Shown piece after piece: positions 11,363 to 21,858 of a DNA stretch of 64,000 nt. Position 1 is the stretch's first letter. Each line of letters opens with the position of its first letter. Under the pieces are notes generated by a model, which was given only the letters and a program-made list of their open reading frames with translations, was not told the DNA's origin and made no database searches. This DNA comes from Plotosus lineatus (lineage: Eukaryota > Chordata > Actinopteri > Siluriformes > Plotosidae): positions 4,355,001 to 4,419,000 of the forward strand of contig CM045746.1 in NCBI GenBank assembly GCA_024760905.1, read 5' to 3'. Both the position numbers and the translations under genes were made by a program.

Positions 11363-12315
11363 TTAGATCAACTTCTTCTTTTTGGGCTGAATCCTTTGTC
11401 TGTGTGGCAGGTTCAATTCGACCTGAAGAGGTAGTACTTTTACATGATATATATAGTCATGCTGAACTCTGGTTTTGTTTCTGTTCTGGACAATATCTGC
11501 TGTAATGTCCTTTCTTGCCACATGCCCAGTATTCATTTCCCCCAGGTCTATTAAATTCTCCTCTTCCTCTTCCTCTGCCTTTAGTCCCCTGATAATATAC
11601 TTCAGGGTCATCTCAGTCCTCGAAGAAGGTTTCTACTCTTTTTGTTTTCTTCTTTTTGGTTACTTTAGCTGCATGCATTGCCTGATCAGCATAATCCTCC
11701 AGCTGCATTACTCTTTCTTGTGCTGCACCATGCAGACCATTTTTCAGGTGTATTGCAAATGTTTGACCCTGTGTCGGCCTGTCGTCCACTATTCCACTGT
11801 GTAATCGGAATGCTTTTTCATATCTGATTCTGAAATCTTCCTTTCTTCTTCTTCTACTACTTGTCTCATCATCCTCTTTTCTATGGTACAGTATTTCGTA
11901 TTCTTCAATATCTTTTTTATTTTTCTCCTTAGTTTTCTCTTTTTCCTCTCTTTGTCTTTGCCTTTTTATCTTTTTCACTTACTTTTTCTTTCTCTTGTTT
12001 TTGTTTCTTCTCTTCTTCCTTTTTATTTTTCTTTCCTTTTGCTTGTTTTTCTCCTTCCTGCCTTTTATTTGGCATTTCAATCCATGCCTCTATTTCTTCC
12101 CATCCTTATTTTTTCATTTTTTCTTTATTATTTTTACAGTTCCGCCTAATAGCCCCCTGTAATTCTATTAATCTTTTTACATTTAACTGTCCGTTGAATT
12201 CATACTTACTAACCCATAAATCTAAATATTTATTTCTATCGGGTTTTTGTTTTTCTACTGCTTTCTAATCTCCACGTTCTGATTTATCTCTAGGTTTCCT
12301 GTTTTTACCCCCCAT
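11363..12315 (-). pseudogene. gag: Endogenous retrovirus gag relic
   Basis: The start ATG (complement of 12313-12315) opens with MGGKN, a typical N-myristoylation signal of a retroviral matrix protein. A Lys/Glu-rich linker follows, giving a long pyrimidine-rich + strand. Next are a capsid-like region with an AIHLKNGLHG block (about 11735) and a nucleocapsid-like zinc knuckle near 11490-11530, in which the first Cys of CX2CX4HX4C appears replaced by Tyr. Stops within the matrix and linker and frame changes at about 11980 and 11610 inactivate it. Order and orientation match the primer site and LTR to the right. Confidence 0.7.
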
Positions 12316-13062
12316 TTTAACCCAATTTTGACCAGTGGTTTGTTGCACCTAGGGTGTCCTAACACTGGTTTATCTTGCTACAGGACAACGATAAACTATT
12401 CCCGTGGTAACCCTCAAGCTTCTACCTTTTCAGGCGGAGGATTCTTGCCTCTGCATCCACAGGAACTCGTTGTATTGATCCCACAGTTGTTTATATGAGG
12501 AGGTTAATCAAGGATTACGTCCTCCATTCACACACACATTCATTCATCCACGGCCGTATTAATTTTCTCAGACAGGGGAGTCCGCCCTTCCTTTTTCTAC
12601 GGAATTTAACTATCTTTCTTCAGATTATAGATAGGGGAGTCCACCCTCCCTTCCACGGAATTTAACTGTCTCTCTGCAACCTCTTGTTGCTTTTATTTAC
12701 CTGCCACTGTCTAGAATACCCAGGGGTTTTTTTATAGAGAGGAGAGTCCGCCCCTCCCTGTTTTCTTCTTTTTATATTTTTATTGTATTTTTATTTTATT
12801 TTATTGTTATTTTTTTACGCGGAATTTAACTGTCTCTTTACTTTTTAACTTTTGTTACCGAGCTCATTTACTTCTGTTTTTGAAAGAAATTAACTCACCC
12901 CGTGTCTCCTCCTCGGCTTGCCGTCAACCCTTGGATATCTGCGGACGGGTCGATCCTCCCGGTCCCAAAAAGGGTCTGATGTCAACTCACTCTTGAGTTG
13001 CCTTGGCCAAGGATTTCACCGATGTCCACCACGTCAGCAGGAATCGTCGGGTATGTTGGCAG
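12316..13062 (-). other. Retroviral 5' leader region
   Basis: Untranslated-looking sequence between the primer binding site and the gag start, in - orientation. It holds three similar blocks of the type ACGGAATTTAACTGTCTCTT / GGGGAGTCCGCCC (about 12580, 12640 and 12745), so it carries an internal tandem-like repeat of about 60-110 bp. Packaging or splice signals cannot be assigned from sequence alone. Confidence 0.45.
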
Positions 13063-13078
13063 CCGGCTCGAAGGACCA
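13063..13078 (-). other. Retroviral primer binding site, tRNA-Tyr type
   Basis: The + strand reads CCGGCTCGAAGGACCA. This equals the 3' end of vertebrate cytoplasmic tRNA-Tyr (T-arm end, acceptor strand CGAAGGA, then CCA), so the - strand is complementary to that tRNA. It lies directly downstream of the LTR and upstream of gag in the same orientation. Confidence 0.8.
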
Positions 13079-13085
13079 AGTTAAT

Positions 13086-13581
13086 GTCGGGTTCTAAATC
13101 AACACAGACATCATAAAAACACGCACACACTCCTTAGAAGGAAGACACTGAGAGAGTTAGGTTCGTTCTCATATATGAGGAGAGCAGTCAAGTTGACAGC
13201 CAATTACAAGTCTCCTAGCTGCTCTGGCTCGACACCTGACTGAGAACCACTTTTATTCCCTCAGGGTGATTTCTAGTTGCACACGCCATATTGATTTCCT
13301 AAAGGGGAGGGGTGTATGTGAATCAGCATCATGACCTTCATCATTGTTCTATGCTTATCTACTTTGTCTAGTTTAGAATGTTCATTTCAGTTCTCTATCC
13401 TGCTGCAGTTAGGGAGTCATCCTGTTGTGTGAGAACTTCAAGGTTGTTTCCACTTGGCTGCCTCCCATGGAGATAGAGATGTTTCTGCAAAATACCTCAG
13501 CAAGCAGTTTCCAACATTTATACTTATCGAGTAACAAAACAGGTTAAATTAGAGCTGTGGTAATTCATACAATTATTCCAA
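13086..13581 (-). repeat. Endogenous retrovirus LTR
   Basis: On the - strand the segment begins TGTTGGAATAATTG (13581) and ends CCCGACA (13086), giving the TG...CA termini of an LTR of about 496 bp. A polyadenylation signal AATAAA lies inside, near 13254, in the same orientation. The tRNA-Tyr primer site follows after a few bases. No second copy of this LTR is seen in the window. Confidence 0.65.
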
Positions 13582-13629
13582 CATTACTTTAGTTGTGTTT
13601 ATAGAGACGTGATGATTGGGAAGGCAATC

Positions 13630-15784
13630 AAAGTCTGTTATTGATCTTTGTTCTGCTTTCTTTAGTGTTCCTGTTGAAGAGCAGACACAGCCTCTTTTTG
13701 CTTTCTTGCACAGGGGCAGATAGTCCACCTGGGCATCTGCCACAGGGCATTACTGATTCTCATTCAGTGTTCACTGCAGTGGTAAGAGATGTGCTATGTG
13801 ATTTGACCTTCCCCAATGTTTCTGTTGTCTTACAGTATGCAGATGACTTTCTTGTTTCCGGGGACATCTGTGAAAAAGCCTCTGTCTGCCTCCTCGAACA
13901 TCTGGCTACAAAGGGCACTAAGGTATCAAAGGCAAAGTTGCAGTTTTGAAAAGGCCAAGTAAAATATCTGTTTTTAACTCTCAAGGTAGCAAATGCATCT
14001 CCAAGGATCATATCCAGGTCATCCTCGAGACAAAACATCCTGCAACTAAGCACACACTAATGGACTTACTGGGTCTCATAAACTACTGTAGAAAATGGCT
14101 ACCTGTCTGTTCCCTGTATGATAAATACCTTCACTCTGCTGTCTCTCACAATGTCACTCTGTCGGGCTCTGTACTCAGCCCCCGCACTAGGACTTCCTAA
14201 CTATAAAACGTCATTTCAATTATATGCTTGTGAGCATGAGGGTACCATCTCTGCTGTCTTGGCTCAGGAGCATCGGGGAGGGGTGTGAGACCATGTGCAT
14301 TTCTTTCTAAAACACTTGATACTGGAGCCCAGGGTTTACCTGTCTGTCTTGGAGCTGTGGCTTCCTGTGCAGTGATGGTTCAAGATGCTGAAAAAATGGT
14401 ATTATCACACCCCATGATCCTGCATTCTCCTCATCAGGTGAAATAGATACCGCAGGACTTACAGACGCAACACATGAGAGCAAAAAGAAATTCAGGATAT
14501 AAAACCATTCTTTGCTCCACCAGTAACTTAGAGATCAGGCCTATTTCTTCTTTTGATACCTTGGGTCACGCTTTAGCTCATATTATTAATGCCCAGGATG
14601 ATACACTCACAGACATGATTGTACTGCAGAAATCAGTCATTCTACTAACGTTCGGCCAGACTTATGCTCAAACCATATGACAAGTATGTTTCTGTGTGGC
14701 TACTCTGTGTGTGCTCTCCCTGATATCACTGTTGAATTTTTTGCTCCCTTTTTCTTCTGCACAGGCTGATGAGCTCTTTGCTTAACACGCACATGAATCC
14801 TGTCTGAGAGTAAAGACATTACTATTTACATGAACTCTCGTTACTCTTTTGGACATGACTTTGACTGCATATCGCAATCTAGAGGATTTTGCTCAGCTGA
14901 AGGTAAACTTATCTCACATTCCTCACTTGTTCAGAACCCAATGGATGCATGTCATCTCCCTCATACATTGACCATTGTTAAGCCTGTTCTGGCAATTTTC
15001 CTGAAGTTCATCATAACACTTTGGCTGATCACATCATCAAGGCGGCTGCTAAGTTAGAAGTTTTCTTATCTGATCCTTACTCAACACTATGTAGTACTAG
15101 TTTTTCGGGGATTTAGCTCAGTTGGTAGAGTGTCCGCTTTATCCTCTGGAAGGTCGAAGTTTGAATCCGGCCACATAAGATACCATCTTCACTACTAAGA
15201 TCTTCATCTACCACCAGAATTATACCATAAGACGTTAAAATTTGGCAGTTCTTGCTTCCTGCTTGGCGCTCAGCATCAAAGGCTAGAACAATGCAATAAC
15301 TGGCACTGCACAGTGGTGACAGATGCCCAGAGCACAAAAAATAACCCCCAAAAATTCCATGTATGTAATGTTTTTTGACAGTTATCATCATTAACTGAAC
15401 ACTCCCCACTGCGCTTTGAGCATAATATTCAGTATGGATAAAGCACAATATAAATCTACTACATAACATAACATACTCTCATTCCTGACCTTGACTTCCA
15501 CTGCTTACAAGCTTCAGCTACTCTGAATGACACCTCCTTCTGGCAATCTCAGAAGTCATATGTTGCCTCTCATGGATTATGGTACAATGCGAACAGTCAC
15601 ATTTGCTTTCCTTCCGACTGTCTTCCATTCCTCATGCATGGGTTTCATAGTGTTACTCATCGCGCATGAAGGGGTCAAGGAGGATATGAATAAACTTTTT
15701 TGTATAGCCAACATGGGTGGCATGATTAACTCTATTCGGTCCAGATACCTAATCTGCGATAAAAACAACTTCACATCATATCAT

Positions 15785-15785
<1 letters not shown>
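13630..15785 (+). pseudogene. pol: Endogenous retrovirus pol relic (RT, RNase H, start of integrase)
   Basis: On the + strand, RT motif A reads DLCSAFFSVP (about 13635), then an LPQGITDS block (about 13738) and the catalytic YADD (about 13840). A connection segment with LMDLLGLINYCRKWLP follows near 14060. RNase H pieces lie near 14215-15050 (RYSFG, ISHSSLVQNPMDA and KAAAKLEVF). After a SINE insertion (15109-15475), an integrase zinc-binding-like stretch with AHEGVKEDMNKL lies near 15660. Stops and frame shifts are numerous. It is oriented opposite to gag, pro and env and starts within about 50 bp of the LTR edge. Confidence 0.75.
15109..15475 (+). mobile_element. tRNA-headed SINE inserted in retroviral pol
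   Basis: The head GGGGATTTAGCTCAGTTGGTAG (15113 on) is tRNA-like, with an A-box-like TAGCTCAGTTGG and a B-box-like GTTTGAATCC near 15160. The body matches the SINE at 51159-51380 (inverted there), including a GTTAAAATTTGG block. The tail contains GCGCTTTGAG and GATAAAGCAC-TATAAAT, an L2-type end. It is not a tRNA gene: the anticodon arm is degenerate and the homology continues far past the tRNA part. Confidence 0.7.

Positions 15786-15789
<4 letters not shown>

Positions 15790-15828
<39 letters not shown>
15790..15828. repeat. (TA)n microsatellite
   Basis: An uninterrupted TA run of about 19 units. It marks the junction between the retroviral pol fragment and the next SINE-like repeat. Confidence 0.95.
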
Positions 15829-15830
<2 letters not shown>

Positions 15831-15831
15831 T

Positions 15832-16240
15832 ATGGTAGGCCTCCGTCAGTCCCGAAGGACTATGGCTGCGCTCTGGCTGGCATCCCGGCTGGTGATACCC
15901 CCCAGTGTGCAGAGCCTGGGTAGGGAGTAATGAGGGACAGGCTGTTACCCAAGCAGCAAGTCCCCCCCCCGTCTCGGCGCCACCGGAAGGATCCAATGGA
16001 AAGGCAAATGCCGATACGACTGGGTTCCAGTGCCGCTGCAGGAGAGAATCTACGGTCAATTTAGAACGGCCAATTAACCTACAGTGCACGTCTTTGGATT
16101 GCGGGAGGAAACCGGAGCACCCGGAGGAAACCCGCACAAGCACGGGGAGAACATGCAAACTCCACACAGAAACGCCCAGGCCGGGAATCGAACCCGGGCC
16201 TTCTTGCTGTGAGGCGGACGTGCTCACCACTACGCCTATA
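15832..16240 (-). mobile_element. tRNA-headed SINE-like repeat flanked by TA/CA arrays
   Basis: On the - strand it starts with GTAGTGGTGAGCACGTCCGC and carries a B-box-like GGTTCGATTCCCGG (about 16180-16195). The widespread fish body follows, with TGTGTGGAGTTTGCATGTTC and a GGTTTCCTCC block (about 16105-16170). A diverged relative in the same orientation lies at 32470-32622. Most short open frames here are chance. Confidence 0.65.
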
Positions 16241-16265
16241 TATATATATATACACACACACACAG
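16239..16265. repeat. (TA)n/(CA)n microsatellite
   Basis: A short TA run continuing into CACACACAC, immediately before the Tigger-type terminus. Confidence 0.9.
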
Positions 16266-17830
16266 TCAGCCCCCGACTTGGGAAATTAATCCATGCGTAA
16301 AGCGCAGTTTTCTTAATGCGGGAGTTTCGTCAGTAGGGGTCGCATTTTACATGTTAAACGCCTGATTCGTTCCATGGTTCCCAAAACAACCCCATAAACC
16401 CTTTAAAAATGATAGTTATACCAATTTTGCATGAACTATGCATGAAATATGTGTTAATGGTAAAAGAAGATATTTATTAAACCATTTAAACATTTTAATT
16501 AACATATTAAACCATTTTATTTACATATTTATTAATTAAACCATTATTAAACATTTTTATTAACCAATTTTTTTAACCAAATGATATGAAACATTTTTAT
16601 TAACCATTTTTTATTAACGAAACCAAACAATATTAAACATTAAACATTTTTATTAACCATTTTTTTATTAACCAAATCAAACGATATTAAACACAAACAT
16701 TTATTAAACACTTTTTATCTTTTTGTTCTGACTTTCACCTTCGGCAGTGCTTATTGAAGAATGTTTGGTAAAATATTGATCCTTTCATAATGTTCCTAAA
16801 ATGCACAAGGCAAACGTCGTCAAAGTTGGAGATTGCATGAGTAGTGAAAACTTTGTCTGGATGGTGTTTTTCCACGAAAGCTGAGACGTAATGAAATTTC
16901 GCTAGCACATCTTTTATTTGTGCTGACGGAATGTTTCCGCCTCCTCCTCGCCCTCCTCTGCGCTGAACTCGTCGCACACTGCCGAGTGTCGCATCGCCTC
17001 CAGCTCCTTCAGCTCCTCCGTGGACAGTTCCTCTTGGTGCTCCGCGACCAAGTCGTCAATGTCCTCCTCATCGACGTCCAGCCCCATTGCCTTTCCCAGA
17101 GACACGATCTCATCCACCTCAGACTCAGGTTGAGGTGCGCCCTCCACCTCGAAGTCTCACAGATCAGTGGTATGCAGCCACAACTTCCTCCATGCAGCAT
17201 TAAGGGTCCGCGTGGTCACCCCCTGCCAAGCCATGTCAATCAATTTCAAGCACACCACGATGTTGAAGTGGTGCTTCCAAAACTCACGACGGGTGAGCTG
17301 GGTATTCTCCGTCACGTCAAAACACGTTTTAAAAAAAATTTCATGTAAAGTTTCTTGAAATTTGCAATGACTTGCTGGTCCATGGGTTGGAGCAGAGGGG
17401 TGGTGTTTGGAAGAAGGAACAGCAGCTTGATGAATGCAAATTTGTCTCGGATATTATCTTCGAGGCCAGGTGGGTGTGCGGGGGCATTATCAAGGACGAG
17501 CAGACACTTGAGGGCGAGATTGTTCTCCTCGAAGAACTTCTTCAGGGAAGGGCCAAACACCAAGTTCACCCAATCAAAAAAAAAACTTGTTGGGTGACTC
17601 AGGCCTTGGCATTGGCCCTCCACATGACATTCAGTCTCTCCTTGAGAATTTTGTGAGCTTTGAAGGCTCGGGGATTTTCTGAATGGTAGTCGAGGAGGGG
17701 CTTAATCTTACTATCTCCGCTTACATTAGAACATAGAGCAAGAGTAAGGCGGTCCTTCATGGGCTTGTGGCCTGGCATTGTCTTCTCCTCAGCTGTGATG
17801 AAGGTCCGACGAGTACGGGTGTCATTGAAA
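16264..17830 (-). mobile_element. Tigger/pogo-type DNA transposon relic
   Basis: The left end CAGTCAGCCCCCGACTTGGGAAATTAATCC (16264 on, given here only as the terminus type) resembles the CAGTCGACCCCCTA terminus at 43757. The following block (ACATGTTAAACGCCTGATTCGTTCC-type, about 16350) recurs at 24474 and 43838. Downstream is a highly AT-rich stretch with repeated TTTATTAACCATTT strings (16480-16720), then a transposase relic. The right end is lost near 17830. Confidence 0.75.
16735..17815 (-). pseudogene. Tigger-type DDE transposase, C-terminal half (broken)
   Basis: Read leftward, a SGDSKIKPLLDYHSENPRAF block (about 17690, first Asp region) and a LLVLDNAPAHPPG block (about 17475, second Asp) are present. 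An LLPNTTPLLQPMDQQVI block (third Asp) follows near 17390, then an acidic C-terminal tail rich in Glu near 17000-17100. This order is that of the DDE domain of Tigger/pogo elements related to CENP-B. The N-terminal HTH DNA-binding domain is absent. Frame shifts occur near 17560 and 16920 and a stop lies near 17165. Confidence 0.8.
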
Positions 17831-17969
17831 ACCTATTATTGGTATCTATATATTGATAAAAAAAAATTTCAGATGCATCGATACATTGGAATATTGCTGT
17901 ACTGTTCCATAAATGCATTAAATAGAACAGACTAAGATATATTACAGTAGTTTGTATAATGCATTGAAT

Positions 17970-18060
17970 ACAGTGAGTCGTCGACTTACGACCTATGCGA
18001 GTTTCGTCTGATCGACTTGATGACCACAGAAGTGGTGAAGCATGATTCATGACAGTGCAG
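17970..18060 (+). mobile_element. Second Tigger/mariner-like terminus
   Basis: CAGTGAGTCGTCGACTTACG begins directly after a TA dinucleotide at about 17970. It resembles the GTCGAC-TTACGA inner part of Tigger-type ends. No transposase follows. It is a fragment only. Confidence 0.35.
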
Positions 18061-18109
18061 TGCGAGTGTTGAGTACGACAGTTGTTTGTGCTGCCGGCAG
18101 CGCCAGCAT

Positions 18110-18706
18110 TTTAAAAGGCCAAGCAGGAGATTATGCAGATTCACTTTCTAACTGCTCAGAGCAAATTTATTCATGTACTTTCAATGCCACGTCACTGTGG
18201 CGCGAAGCTGAGAGCCAATCCTTTCTGTGTGGGCGGGTCTGATACGTTGAAACTCTAATTTTATTGGACTCACATGCTGCAGTGTTTGTGACAGGAAGCG
18301 CGTCCAAAGTTTTGGCAATCAGCTGCTCTGCAGGTTGAAAATTTTCCATGCCTGTCCATTTGTGTTTGTTTGCCAGCTGTGCTTGGCTTTGTGGAAATGA
18401 GCTGATAAAAACAAGGGAAATTTATGTCTTTACTCAAAAACAACACGCGCAGTCTGTGGCTGTTGTTATAATCCAATAAAATTGGAGTTTGAAGCTATCG
18501 GACCCGCCCACACAGTGGAGTACAGAAAGGATTGGCTGTCTGATGCGTGTCACACTGACGTGGAATCGAAAATAGCTGTATAGATTCAGAAGATGCACCT
18601 GTCTCTTTTTGTTCAAAATGTTCCGTGCTGTTGAGAACACGCGCTCTGATGGCACACTAGAAGCAGGGACATACCATTTACCATACAGAGAGGCAGGACG
18701 TACCAT
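18110..18706 (-). mobile_element. hAT transposon remnants with a large inverted repeat
   Basis: On the - strand at 18640-18706 the residues YVPASSVPSERVFSTARNI match the C-terminal dimerisation block of hAT transposases (PxxSVxSERxFS). Further left, sequence at about 18180-18272 and 18475-18565 forms an inverted repeat containing CCAATCCTTTCTGTGTGGGC-type ends. The interval between the arms matches the region at 26235-26470, which looks like the 5' region of a hAT element. Transposase core motifs are missing, so this is a scrambled remnant. Confidence 0.6.
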
Positions 18707-18720
18707 TTACTCGGGGTGTC

Positions 18721-21700
18721 ATTCTTCTTCTTCTTCTTTCGGCTGCTCCCTTCAGGGGTCGCCACAGCAAATTATCCGCCTCCACCTCACCCTGTCCTCC
18801 GCATCTTCTTTTCTGACTCCAACGACCTTCATGTCTTCCTTCACCACATCCATAAATCTCTTCTTCGGTCTTCCTCGAGGCCTTCTGCCTGGTAGTTCCA
18901 ACCTCAGCATCCTACTGCCAATATACTCACTATCCCTCCTCTGTACATGTCCAAACCATCTCAATCTAGCCTCTCTGACTTTGTCTCCAAAACATCTTAC
19001 GTGGGCTGTCCCTCTGATATACTCATTTCTGATCCTATCCATCCTCGTTACTCCCAGGGAGAACCTCAACATTTTCATCTCCGCTACCTCCAGCTCTGCC
19101 TCCTGCCTTTTCCTCAGCGCCACTGTTTCTAAGCCATACATCGCTGGCCTCACCACCATCTTGTACACTTTTCCCTTCATTCTTGCTGACACTCTCCTAT
19201 CGCACATCACACCGGATACTTTTCTCCAACCATTCCAGCCTGCCTGCACACGCTTCTTCACCTCTTTTCCACACTCTCCATTGCTCTGGATTGTTGAGCC
19301 TAAGTACTTAAAATCCTCCACCTTCGTTATCTCTGCTCCCTGTAACATCACCGTTCCTCCTGGGTCCTTCTCATTCACACACATGTATTCTGATTTTCTG
19401 AGGCTAACCTTCATTCCTCTCCTTTCCAGGGCATACCTACACCTCTCTAGATTTTCCTGCACTTGTTCTCTGCTCTCACTACAGATCACAATGTCATCTG
19501 CAAACATCATAGTCCATGGAGATTCTTGTCTCACCTCGTCTGTCAGCCTGTCCATCACCATAGCAAACAAGAAGGGGCTCAGAGCTGACCCTTGATGCAG
19601 TCCCACCTCCACCTTGAATTCGTCGGTCACACCGACAGCACACCTCACCACTGTCTTACATCTCTCATACATGTCCTGCACCACTCTAACATACTTCTCT
19701 GCCACTCCAGACTTCCTCATGCAATACCACAGTTCTTCTCTTGGCACCCTGTCATATGCTTTCTCCAGATGCACAAAGGCACAATGTAGCTCCCTCTGCC
19801 CTTCTCTGTACTTCTCTATTAACATCCTCAAGGCAAACATTGCATCTGTGGTGCTCTTTCTTGGCATGAAACCAAACTGTTGTTTACAAATGCTGACCTC
19901 TGCCCTTAGTCTAGCTTCCACTATTCTTTCCCATAACTTCATCGTGTGGCTCATCAACTTTATCCCTCTGTAGTTGCTGCAACTCTGCACGTCTCCCTTG
20001 TTCTTAAAAATGGGCACCAGCACACTTCTCCTCCACTCCTCCGGCATCTGCTCACTCTCTAGTACCTTGTTGAATGTTCTTGTCAGAAAATCTACTGCTA
20101 CCTCTCCTAGACACTTCCATACCTCCACAGGTATATCATCAGGACCAACTGCCTTTCCATTCTTCATCCTCTTCAATGCCCTTCTCACTTCACCCTTACT
20201 GATCTTTGCTACATCCTGCTCCTCAATGGTTACCTCTTCTACTCTTTTTTCTCTCTCATTTTCCTCATTCGTCAGCTCTTCAAAGTACTCTTTCCATCTT
20301 CCCAGCACACTTCTGTCATTAGTCAATACAGTTCCCTCTCTGTCCTTTATCAATCTAACTTGCTGCACGTCCTTCCCATCTCTATTTCTCTGCTGTGCCA
20401 ACCTGTATAGATCATTTTCTCCCTCTTTACTAGCCAACCTATCATACAAGTCATCATACGCCCTCTGTTTGGCCTTAGCCACTGCTACTTTCGCCTTACG
20501 CTGTGTCTCCCTGTACTCCTGTTTACTCTCTTCGGTCCTCTCAATGTCCCACTTCTTCTTGGCTAACCTCTTCCTTTGTACACACTCCTGCACTTCCTCA
20601 TTCCACCACCAAGTCTCCTTATCTACTTTCCTTCCAGAGGACACACCAAGTACTCTCCTACCTGTGTCCCTGATCACATTTGCTGCGGTTGTCCAGTCAT
20701 TTGGAAGCACTTCCTGGCCACCCAAAGCCTGTTTCAACTCCTCCTTGAAGACAACATGACACTCTTCCTTTTTCAGCTTCCACCACTTTGTCTTCTGCTC
20801 TGCCTTTGCCTTTTTCACCTTTCTCACCATCAGAGTCATCCTGCACACCACCATCCTATGCTGTTTGGCAACACTCTCACCCACGATGACTTTGCAGTCA
20901 CTGACTTCCTTCAAATTACATCGCCTACACAAGATGTAGTCAACCTGTGTGCTCCTACCTCTGCTTTTATAAGTCACCCTATGCTCCTGTTTCTTCTCGA
21001 AGAAAGTATTCACCACAGCCATTTCCATCCTTTTTGCAAAATCTATCAACATCTGTCCTTCTGCGTTCCTATCCTGGATACCAAACCTGCCCATCACTTC
21101 CTCGTCCCCTCTGTTGCCTGCACCAACATGTCCATTGAAGTCTGCACCAATGACCACTCTTTTACCTCTGGTGGTACTCTGCATCACTTCATCTAAGTCA
21201 CTCCAGAATCTCTCCTTCTCTTCTAGCTCACATCCTGCCTGTGGGGCATAAGCACTAACAACATTGAGCATTACACCTTCAATTTCTAACTTGAGACTCA
21301 TCACTCTGTCTGACACTCTTTTCACTTTTAGAACATTCCTGACAAACTCCTCCTTCAAGATGACTCCGACTCCATTTCTCTTCCCATCCACACCGTGATA
21401 AAATAGCTTAAACCCTGCTCCTAAGCTTTTAGCTTTGCTACCTTTCCACCTGGTCTCCTGAACACACAGTATCTCCTCTGCATCATGTCAGCCAGCTCTA
21501 TCTTTTCCTTGCATAGTTCCCACATTCAAAGTCCCTACTCTCAGTCCTAGACTCATGCCTTTCCTTTTCTCTCTCTCTGCCTACGGACACACTTCCCGCC
21601 TCTCCTTCTTCGACATCTTCGACCAACAGTAGTCCAATTTCCACCAGCACCCTGTTGGTTAACAGCACTCATGGCGGTCGTTGTTAACCCGGGCCTCGAC

Positions 21701-21858
21701 CGATCCGGTATGAATTTTTTTGTTATGACTCACATATTTTATTTGGTATTTGTTTTACGCCGGATGCCCTTCCTGACGCAGCCCTCTGCATTTATCCAGG
21801 CTTGGGACCGGCGTGAGGGAGAGACACTGGCTTGTGCCCCTCCCTCACGGCTGCATTT
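18721..21858 (-). mobile_element. RTE LINE copy 2, nearly full length
   Basis: The 3' (GAA)n tail and terminal block lie at 18721-18780, and the 5' end (AAATGCAGCCGTGAGG on the - strand) is at about 21858. The length of about 3.1 kb equals that of the two full-length + strand copies. The ORF has a 10-bp deletion near 21478, which removes bases from the CVQETRW-upstream region and puts the first part out of frame. I see no clear target duplication. The left flank holds hAT remnants. Confidence 0.85.
18752..21391 (-). CDS. RTE endonuclease-reverse transcriptase, long open frame (879 aa, lacks N-terminus)
   Basis: The longest uninterrupted retroelement frame in the window. From the MDGKRNGVGV start (an internal Met created by the loss of the first ~115 residues), it includes the endonuclease block VVIGADFNGH and the AKQHRMVV histidine region. 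RT motifs follow: [28 protein letters not shown] (motif A, where other copies have FVDLEKAYD), HQGSALSPF and MMFADDIVICSE. It ends with the RTE C-terminal LRWFGHVQRRDSEY block. The Asp-to-His change in motif A, if it lies at the catalytic position, would inactivate the enzyme. The intact length therefore does not imply activity. Confidence 0.7.
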   Translation of the reverse strand: MDGKRNGVGVILKEEFVRNVLKVKRVSDRVMSLKLEIEGVMLNVVSAYAPQAGCELEEKERFWSDLDEVMQSTTRGKRVVIGADFNGHVGAGNRGDEEVMGRFGIQDRNAEGQMLIDFAKRMEMAVVNTFFEKKQEHRVTYKSRGRSTQVDYILCRRCNLKEVSDCKVIVGESVAKQHRMVVCRMTLMVRKVKKAKAEQKTKWWKLKKEECHVVFKEELKQALGGQEVLPNDWTTAANVIRDTGRRVLGVSSGRKVDKETWWWNEEVQECVQRKRLAKKKWDIERTEESKQEYRETQRKAKVAVAKAKQRAYDDLYDRLASKEGENDLYRLAQQRNRDGKDVQQVRLIKDREGTVLTNDRSVLGRWKEYFEELTNEENEREKRVEEVTIEEQDVAKISKGEVRRALKRMKNGKAVGPDDIPVEVWKCLGEVAVDFLTRTFNKVLESEQMPEEWRRSVLVPIFKNKGDVQSCSNYRGIKLMSHTMKLWERIVEARLRAEVSICKQQFGFMPRKSTTDAMFALRMLIEKYREGQRELHCAFVHLEKAYDRVPREELWYCMRKSGVAEKYVRVVQDMYERCKTVVRCAVGVTDEFKVEVGLHQGSALSPFLFAMVMDRLTDEVRQESPWTMMFADDIVICSESREQVQENLERCRYALERRGMKVSLRKSEYMCVNEKDPGGTVMLQGAEITKVEDFKYLGSTIQSNGECGKEVKKRVQAGWNGWRKVSGVMCDRRVSARMKGKVYKMVVRPAMYGLETVALRKRQEAELEVAEMKMLRFSLGVTRMDRIRNEYIRGTAHVRCFGDKVREARLRWFGHVQRRDSEYIGSRMLRLELPGRRPRGRPKKRFMDVVKEDMKVVGVRKEDAEDRVRWRRIICCGDP

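Noticed and set aside
11883..12149. A hydrophobic Phe/Leu-rich + strand frame as a membrane protein
   Set aside because: It is the complement of the Lys/Glu-rich linker of the - strand gag relic.
15109..15185. A functional tRNA gene
   Set aside because: A- and B-box-like motifs are present, but the cloverleaf is imperfect and homology continues for about 300 bp into a SINE body shared with 51159-51380.
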